A DNA stretch of 64,000 bases, from contig JAKUCV010006724.1 of the NCBI GenBank assembly GCA_028386065.3, positions 229,235 to 293,234 of the forward strand. Reading direction: 5' to 3'. The notes below the pieces were generated by a model, which saw nothing but the letters and a program-made list of their open reading frames with translations, searched no databases and was not told the origin of the DNA. The number at the start of each line of letters is the position of its first letter. Positions within the stretch are counted from its first letter, which is position 1. Positions 57,463 to 64,000 of the stretch are shown piece by piece. The DNA is from Turnera subulata. Taxonomy: Eukaryota; Streptophyta; Magnoliopsida; Malpighiales; Passifloraceae. Position numbers and translations under genes: made by a program.

Positions 57463-58685
57463 ATGTCTCCTCCACCTTCCACCAGGTGGTGTCCAACACC
57501 AGAGCAGCTCATGATCTTGGAAGAGTTGTATGCAACTGGGATCAAAACGCCTAATGCTTCTCAAATCCAAAGAATCACTGCCCATCTCTCTTTGTATGGC
57601 AAGATTGAAGGCAAGAATGTGTTTTACTGGTTTCAGAACCACAAGGCTAGGGATAGACAGAAACTTAGAAGGAAGCTCATTAAGCAACTGCAGCACCAGC
57701 TGCACCCCTACTACAGTGATCAGCTTCAAATTCTTTCAAACCACCAACTTATCGGCAACTTTGAATCTCCTGCAACTTCAACGAGCTTTCATGAACTTTC
57801 CTATCACTGCTCAGCTAGTCTTCCTCCACAGGTTATACTCTTTAATTATCAGTATATATATGTATTCTGCACTTTTCTATTTGTGATCATGAGGTTCCCT
57901 TTCCTTTTCCTGATTAAATCAGAAATTTACCATAGGTTTTTCTTTATATGCTAGTAATTAAGTCAAACCATTCTATCACTATTTTGAGTATTAATGGTTG
58001 TACCATTGCTATCAAGTAAGCTTTTTACAGGTTTACCTAGTTGGCTCACATGAAGACTTACAATGCTCTCCTCGCTATTCATGTTCATTTCACTCACTGA
58101 TATGGTGTACAAGGGATAAAATATTAGATTTTTTCTGGATCAGTAGTCAAGAACTTGCAAAACAATGCATGGCTAGCAAGCAGCTTTTGCAAATTTGTTC
58201 TTGCCCTATTGATATTTGTTTATTGATTGAAAAGAAATAACAATCTTACTAGCTATATATCACAAATTAACCTGGCAAAAGCATCCATGTGCTTTTGAAC
58301 CGGGTTAACAACTTAAACATAATTATGACTATTGCATAGTTGCAAAATGTCAATTTCTTTTGGTTTCCATCCGGGCTTAGTTAATCCACAGAGCCGACTA
58401 ATCCAGAATCCGGCATATATATTACAGACTGTGAACTGTGTACAGAGAGGATGCGAAGGAGTGATGAACTGCTGCTCGTGGAACATGATGGTTCCTCAAA
58501 TAGATCATCAGAAGATTGAGAATTCTGGAATGAGAATGAGCAGCGATGCATATTGGAGGATGATGGTGGAAGCAAGTAGTACTCCTCCTTTGACTAGACC
58601 CCTCAAGACCCTTCAACTCTTCCCAATCACGGCTACAAATCTTAAAGAAGAGGGTAGTACTACTAACCCATCATCCAAAGCGTGA
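57463..58685 (+). CDS. WOX3: WUSCHEL-related homeobox 3 (PRESSED FLOWER-type), two exons
   Basis: A nuclear transcription factor; WOX3/PRS promotes growth of lateral leaf and floral-organ margins. Exon 1 is 57463-57831 and exon 2 is 58392-58685 (acceptor CCACAG), giving 220 residues. The homeodomain, residues of about 5-70, starts [17 protein letters not shown] and has helix 3 as [20 protein letters not shown]. The WUS family signature is [19 protein letters not shown], and [15 protein letters not shown] is specific to the WOX3 group. The WUS box near the C-terminus, TLQLFPI (about residue 200), recruits TOPLESS-type co-repressors and confirms exon 2. The start is the ATG just before SPPPSTRW. 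Alternative acceptors a few codons downstream would also keep frame. Convergent with the RBOH gene. Confidence 0.9.
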
Positions 58686-60044
58686 ACGTGCATGGCTCTT
58701 TTATCACTCTTTCTTGCTAGCTAGACCCTAACCAGCTATCTAGCTATGGCTAGCTAGGCACTTGTTATCAGTCTTTCTGCTAATTAGTATTAATTACTTG
58801 TTTAATTAATGTAGTTTTTTTTAAAAAAATTCTTGGTTTCTGCTTCCGTTATGCATATGCCTACGTAGGTTCTAGAGTTATGAAAGATCTGAATTGTCTA
58901 CTGATGATGAGTAATTGCTAGTCCTTGTCCTGGTGCTTGACCTGTTATAATCTGTACTATTTACTAGCATACTAGAATCTGAAACCTGGGTGGGGTTCGG
59001 AAAGTAGGGTGTTAGTTTTTATTTATTTCCTGGTTTTTCAGCTTTGTCACTTTGCAATCTAAAGCTGTCAAAAATACTGAAACAGCAGCTCTAACTATGG
59101 ATCAGCTTTTTCCTTGGATCTTTCGGAAAGTCAATGAAATATTAAAGCTCAAACGGTGAATAATTTAAGATGGGTAACTTTAAGTGTATTTTCTAGGATG
59201 TGAACAAAAAAAAAAGGTTTTGATATAAGAAGATAAAGCAACGTGCCTCAACCATATTACTGTACAAAGGAAAAGAAATAACAAGAGAGATACTGATTGA
59301 TGAACTTTATCCCCAAAGAGAAAAAAGGAAAAGAGATACAGATTGGTATTGCTATTTACTGTTTTGAGGGGGGAATCGTTGAGTGAGAATACTACTCTAT
59401 GTTTTCAAAGATGATACCGAATTAGTAGGGGCAAAGCTCTAAAACAGGAATTGGAGAGCGAGAATACTGTTCTATGTTTTCAAAGATAATACCGGATTAG
59501 TCGGGGGGCAAAGCTCCAATACCGATTGGGAAACAAAAAAGAAATTATAAATAAGAGCGTTGCAATGCATGGACTTCCCATAAGTCATTAGTTCCATTAT
59601 TATTCTCATTCAAGAACGCTAACTTTCCAATTCCAATTCTGATGAAATTTAGTACATTAGTGCTGGCATGATTCACCTAGCTGTGATCAAGTAAGTGCAA
59701 AGTTGCAAAATCATGTTTGGTTGACTTGAATTGAAGTTAGCTTTAATTAGACAGCTAAATGTCGACTCGAATTTTCTGTGCATTTCTTCAGTGATGGGAC
59801 AATTTTTTATGTTCTTCCAAGCCACACACAGAACAGCAGAGCTAGCCCTTGGATAAGAAGACACAGTTCCACAAGATTAGTTAAAAAGAGAAAAAAAAGA
59901 AAAAAGAATATCAATTTCAACTAATCTTGTAAAGCTGTGTACTTGTAAAGACAAATTAAAGGAAATCAAATCTAAAGAATCGTAAAAATGTGCCGGACAA
60001 TGGCAAGTTTTGTATATGTTTAATTTCTTCTGGAGTATATGTTA
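58686..60044. other. Convergent intergenic region between WOX3 and RBOH
   Basis: Contains the two 3' UTRs and a direct duplication at about 59374-59530. In that, a unit with CTATGTTTTCAAAGAT, then ATACCG and GGGGCAAAGCTC, occurs twice. No gene is seen. Confidence 0.55.
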
Positions 60045-63000
60045 CTAGAAGTTTTCTTTGTGAAATTCGAAACGGGTGGATGAATTCAAGCTAAATTCCT
60101 TGCACAGCCCCTTCAATTGCTTGACAAGAACAGAACTTCCACAGTAAAATACACCTGCAAAATAGAACAAACACATCAGCATTCACAGCCAGGACCTTTT
60201 GAACCTAAACATATATAGATCATGTGCTTCCTCTGTCTCTCACTCGGAAATTATTAGACTCACCGATGCGAGATGTTCCGTGTGTCTTTGCCAAATCGGC
60301 GAACACCTTTTTCCAATTGGGTCTAGCAAAATGTGTTCTTATCTGTCACATTCAAGCATGTTAATAATGTTCAAGAAGTCCAAGAACACAAGTAGAATTG
60401 ACAGATACGGTTGGTTTACCCGGCTGTTCGAGACAATATCGACTCCATTCTTTGCATGCTGAAGCTTCTGCACCATACCAATTAGTGCAGACCTTGCATC
60501 TCCTTGCTCATATACACTAGTCAAGTAGTTGTGCATTTCTATTATGTTCTGTGGAGCGGACATTCAAAAGAACAGTGCAGGTGAGGATCATCATCAGACC
60601 TTATTTAAAAAAATTTAGAGACAAAGGAACTGAACGAATAAGTCATTAGAAAACTCACATTGTGGTCATTTAGTGCAATGTCATCCATGACACCCTTGAA
60701 CCATTCAAACGATCCTTGTTCTCTGGTCACCCAATAGAAGTAGGCTCTTCCTGGAACTGAAGCCTTTCTGTTCCAGCTTCCCATGAAGGGCTTTTCCTAT
60801 ATATGAGCAATCAATTGCCAAACAGATTCATTTTTCTTAAGAATTTTACCAAATGGAATAAAAAAATATTAGGTAGGATACTAGGGATTGTTTTGCACTC
60901 ACTCCTTGCTCGCTGGATTTGATGTTATAAAGGAGATCTTTTAAAATGCTGATGAATGGAGTTGCTCCGATTCCTAGGCCTATGAGCAGGAGGATGTCAT
61001 ACTTTTGGTAACTCTGAGCTGGGGCTCCAAATGGTCCTTTAATTAGGATCTGTGGAAATCTGCCATGCAGATAGGAGTACACATTAAGAATGTTTCCGTT
61101 ATCAAAAGAAAAAAGAAAGATGTAGACCCATCAGCAAAAGTACTACTACTAGTACTACTGTGTGCATACGTTGCTTGAATCTGGTCAAAGTTTACATCTG
61201 TCATCGCTTTAGTCTGAAGTCTCCCTAGATTTCCTTTCTGTGAGCTTGATGGGGGCTCACATACCTGCCAAACAATATTCAAGAGGTTAAAGCAATGGCA
61301 CCATGTAGGCTTAGCCATCTTCTAGATGCATAAATTTTGATCGAGGCACATTTAAGTATATATTTCCAGACACCACAAGTTTAATTAGTCCATTAGATGA
61401 AGATGACCTTTTCAAATAAGTTTCTGAGCTCTGTAGTCCAATCTCCCAATGCTCTTATGTGGACGCTCAAGTGCTCATCATCCGGGGCAGAAGTGATGGA
61501 GAAGGGATGCCTGTGATAAAAGAATCCAAAGTTTTAATTGCAGGAACAGAGGAAAAACATACTTCCTAGTGACTGATAGAATAGATGCTATGCTATATTA
61601 ACACACCACTCAAAACTAGAAAGATCAGGGCACTTGATGAAGAGGTACATCCCACTCTTGTACTTAAATCCAGGAGGTTTGCTCATGTACAGTGCTAGAA
61701 CGTTTCCTGGATAAATTATTGCCTGCGCAGTATCCAGGGAAAAAGGTGAAACAAAAAATCAGATCCCAGACTCTAGAGTATAAAAACAATGAGGTAACAT
61801 GCATAGAAAAAACGTCCACCAAGCCAACCTTTACAACTGACACTGGATGGTTGCGTTGCAGGTGTTTTGAATAAACTCTTTCGGCCGCATATAATAGCAC
61901 TGGAAAAATGAGATACATCCAAGTCTGCAATCAAAGGAACAACATATAATGATAGATTAGATTATCCAGGATGGTTAGAGGTTTTTGTCTAGGAAGAAAT
62001 AGAAAAAGGGATCAATGAGCTGTGGCTCAAGTGGTATTGTGGTCTTCTTGAGGGCTGAAGGTCGTGGTAAAAAAAAAAACCAAAGAAAAAGGACTGTACA
62101 TACCGTCTTCTGATACCAGGGCTTCTCAATGACTAAAAAGTAGCCATGCATGAAACAGAGGACATATGCCACGGCGAGCAGATGATGCGCGTACCAGAAG
62201 GAATTAAACCCAGCAAGATTGTGAAACACACCAGGCAACTTAATGGCGTTCCTCCTGAAGCTGTGGGTGGCCAGGGTAAAGGAGATGGCCATTATGATGA
62301 TCATCAGGATCCCGGTGATACCCACAGTAGTCAGGACGAAGTCCATATAAGTTGGCTGCTTGTAATGGAAGAGTGGCCCCACAAGTTCCATGAACCTGTC
62401 ATGCGGGCAGGAAGTCAATAGTGGGAAGTTACAAGTCATATGTGCCAGGGTGTGGATTGCAGTTGCAATAACAATTGCAAGGGCAATCAGCTTGTGGAAG
62501 TTTATGCTGTCGTCGAATGGGATGAGACCTCCAAGAAAAGATGATCTGAGAATGGTAAGTGTTCTTCTGCAGACAGGGATGAGGATTAGGGCCATATTGA
62601 ACTTGAGGGTCTCTGCGGTGGCCTTGGCTGCGCAGAAGCAGGCCCCTGAGATTTGGTATGTGGGTGATGAAATGTAATATGTAAAGGTCCAATTGTATAA
62701 TACAGCGTTTATGGCTAGCCACAAGGCTATGACCCATATTCTTCTCCAGTACTCGAGGACGAACTCTAAGGTTTGTGACATGAATTTATTGACAGGAGTC
62801 CTGTATTGGCTGGGAATCATTGCCGCTGTCAGATTCGCCTCGGATTTCTTCTCCGGTTCCATGTTGTCGTCGTTGTTCACCATATTCCTGAGCAGAATTT
62901 CTAGCTGCCACAACTGTTGCAGCATGGGAAACACATGTAGCATATTAGCAAAAATTACATAAGTTATAATTAAGGTCCTAAAAGACAGAAAAAGAAACTG

Positions 63001-64000
63001 ATTTGCATAAAATTATGTAATTTAACCTCTATATATCCAAGATGGTCTGGATCAAGCTCTTCCATGATTAGAGCAGCATACATTGCGGCTTGTTGTTTTA
63101 GCTTTGGGAGCTTATTTGCAGAAGCACTCAAGGCTATAATCTATTTGGCAGTAAAATTATGAGAAGGTTAGACACGAAAGCTGATGCAGGAATTGAACAG
63201 ACCAAAGCAAGAATTAATGAACAAACTGAGGTGCATGTCCCTCACCTCCTTCACTTCATCCTCCGATAGCTTCCCATCCCCATCCTTGTCGCACCTGAAA
63301 AATCCAATATATATATGTGATTGCTAATTTCTTGTAGGGAGCTTCAAAATTCTTTAAGCAATGTATTTGTAAAATATTTTTTTTAAAAAAATTGTTTCAT
63401 ACATGTCGAAAAATATTCCAAGTCTATTATCAAGATCTTGTTTGGTCATTTCTTCCCAAAACACCTTGACTTCATCCTTGGTAATCCCATTTTCGGTGGA
63501 TATCTTGGTCCGCCTTGCAATAGCGTCAAAAACTTCTCCAGAGAATTCTATGGAATCTCCTCCCATGCCTAAAAATGTTCATATACAGGAGACTTTGAGA
63601 AGTTTTAAAAATTGTGCTTGGTCTTAAAAAAAAAAGGTGGCAAACTGAAAACAAAGAAAGAATGTGAGTATATAAACTAATTAGAGAAATGATAGATATA
63701 TATATTCACCAACGCAGATCCCAAATTTGTCTCTGGGGAGCCTGCCATCCTTTGAGAATTGATCGAACCGCCTTTCGATGGATCTCCATGCATCCAATTC
63801 CTTTCCTGTCACCGTCCTGTCAAGAAACCTGAGGCCCTTTAGACCCCTAGCAGCGGCCGAGGCTGTCCTCTCAATCTTAGGAGGAGGATTGGGTCTTGAA
63901 GCCAGAAGACCGCTCTTCTTCAAGGCATTGCTTGTTGTCCTCCTGAAGGATTCCCCAAAGCTTGATTTCTTGGCATGCCCGCCACCTTTGGGTGGCAATT
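60045..64000 (-). CDS. RBOH: Respiratory burst oxidase homolog (RBOH NADPH oxidase), partial at the N-terminus
   Basis: A plasma-membrane enzyme that moves electrons from cytosolic NADPH via FAD and two hemes to apoplastic O2, making superoxide. Fourteen exons on the minus strand: 64000-63710 (partial), 63568-63403, 63294-63246, 63140-63027, 62913-62104, 61924-61829, 61722-61607, 61510-61408, 61264-61170, 61059-60903, 60796-60659, 60548-60420, 60342-60264 and 60154-60045. They give 816 residues in one frame. EF-hands include [12 protein letters not shown], the canonical calcium loop. The six-helix ferric reductase core has heme His in [10 protein letters not shown] and [20 protein letters not shown]. 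The FAD motif is [15 protein letters not shown]. The NADPH motifs are [15 protein letters not shown] and RIGVFYCGS. The C-terminus FHKENF is typical. About 100 N-terminal residues lie beyond the window. The C-terminal half resembles the RBOHE/H/J side, by memory. Confidence 0.93.

Overview
The window is nuclear DNA of a flowering plant, most likely a eudicot. The genes have plant introns with GT/AG borders, the protein families are plant ones (WOX3-type homeodomain, RBOH oxidase, laccase, alpha carbonic anhydrase, ATS3-like), and roughly half of the sequence is nested retrotransposons typical of plant chromosomes. I cannot name the species.

Layout. 1-24.2 kb is a repeat block. It holds a minus-strand gag-protease retroelement with no polymerase (1-6099), a broken chromoviral LTR (6100-6751), a full-length Ty3/gypsy chromovirus (6892-19222) with a fragment of an endogenous caulimovirid inserted in its integrase tail (13597-16705), a Cassandra-like TRIM whose LTRs carry 5S rRNA-derived sequence (19225-20285), and a near-complete solo LTR (21372-24238). 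From 24.8 kb genes appear: alpha carbonic anhydrase (24862-26898, minus), an Au-like SINE (28068-28383), a second solo LTR (29345-33021), a GH18 chitinase-like gene (33570-34484, plus) convergent with a six-exon laccase (34965-37552, minus), and U1 snRNP protein C (40817-42225, minus).

42.7-54.6 kb is a second transposon-rich stretch. It has a 3-kb hAT-type element that encloses a two-exon gene for a 55-residue protein (42663-45626), two nested LINEs with readable target duplications (46803-49822), a short MITE, a third LINE tail, an embryo-specific ATS3/PLAT gene (52907-53760, plus) and a 615-bp hAT MITE (53995-54609). 54.6-64 kb is gene-bearing: a WOX3/PRESSED FLOWER-type homeobox gene (57463-58685, plus) convergent with an RBOH NADPH oxidase (60045-64000, minus) that runs off the window at its N-terminus.

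The host genes do not form an operon or an evident pathway. Secreted or apoplastic enzymes (carbonic anhydrase, chitinase-like, laccase, RBOH ectodomain chemistry) are simply neighbours. Exon coordinates were placed by eye from splice borders and frame. In carbonic anhydrase, laccase, U1-C, ATS3 and WOX3 the summed exon lengths give an uninterrupted frame, and the RBOH exons also keep frame to the stop.

The most unusual signal is that three unrelated reverse-transcribing elements (the Ty3 chromovirus, the 5S-bearing TRIM and the caulimovirid fragment) share the same 12-nt primer-binding site, TGGTAGCGGAGC, in place of the usual plant initiator-tRNA-Met site TGGTATCAGAGC. Second is the hAT element that carries what looks like an intact small gene.
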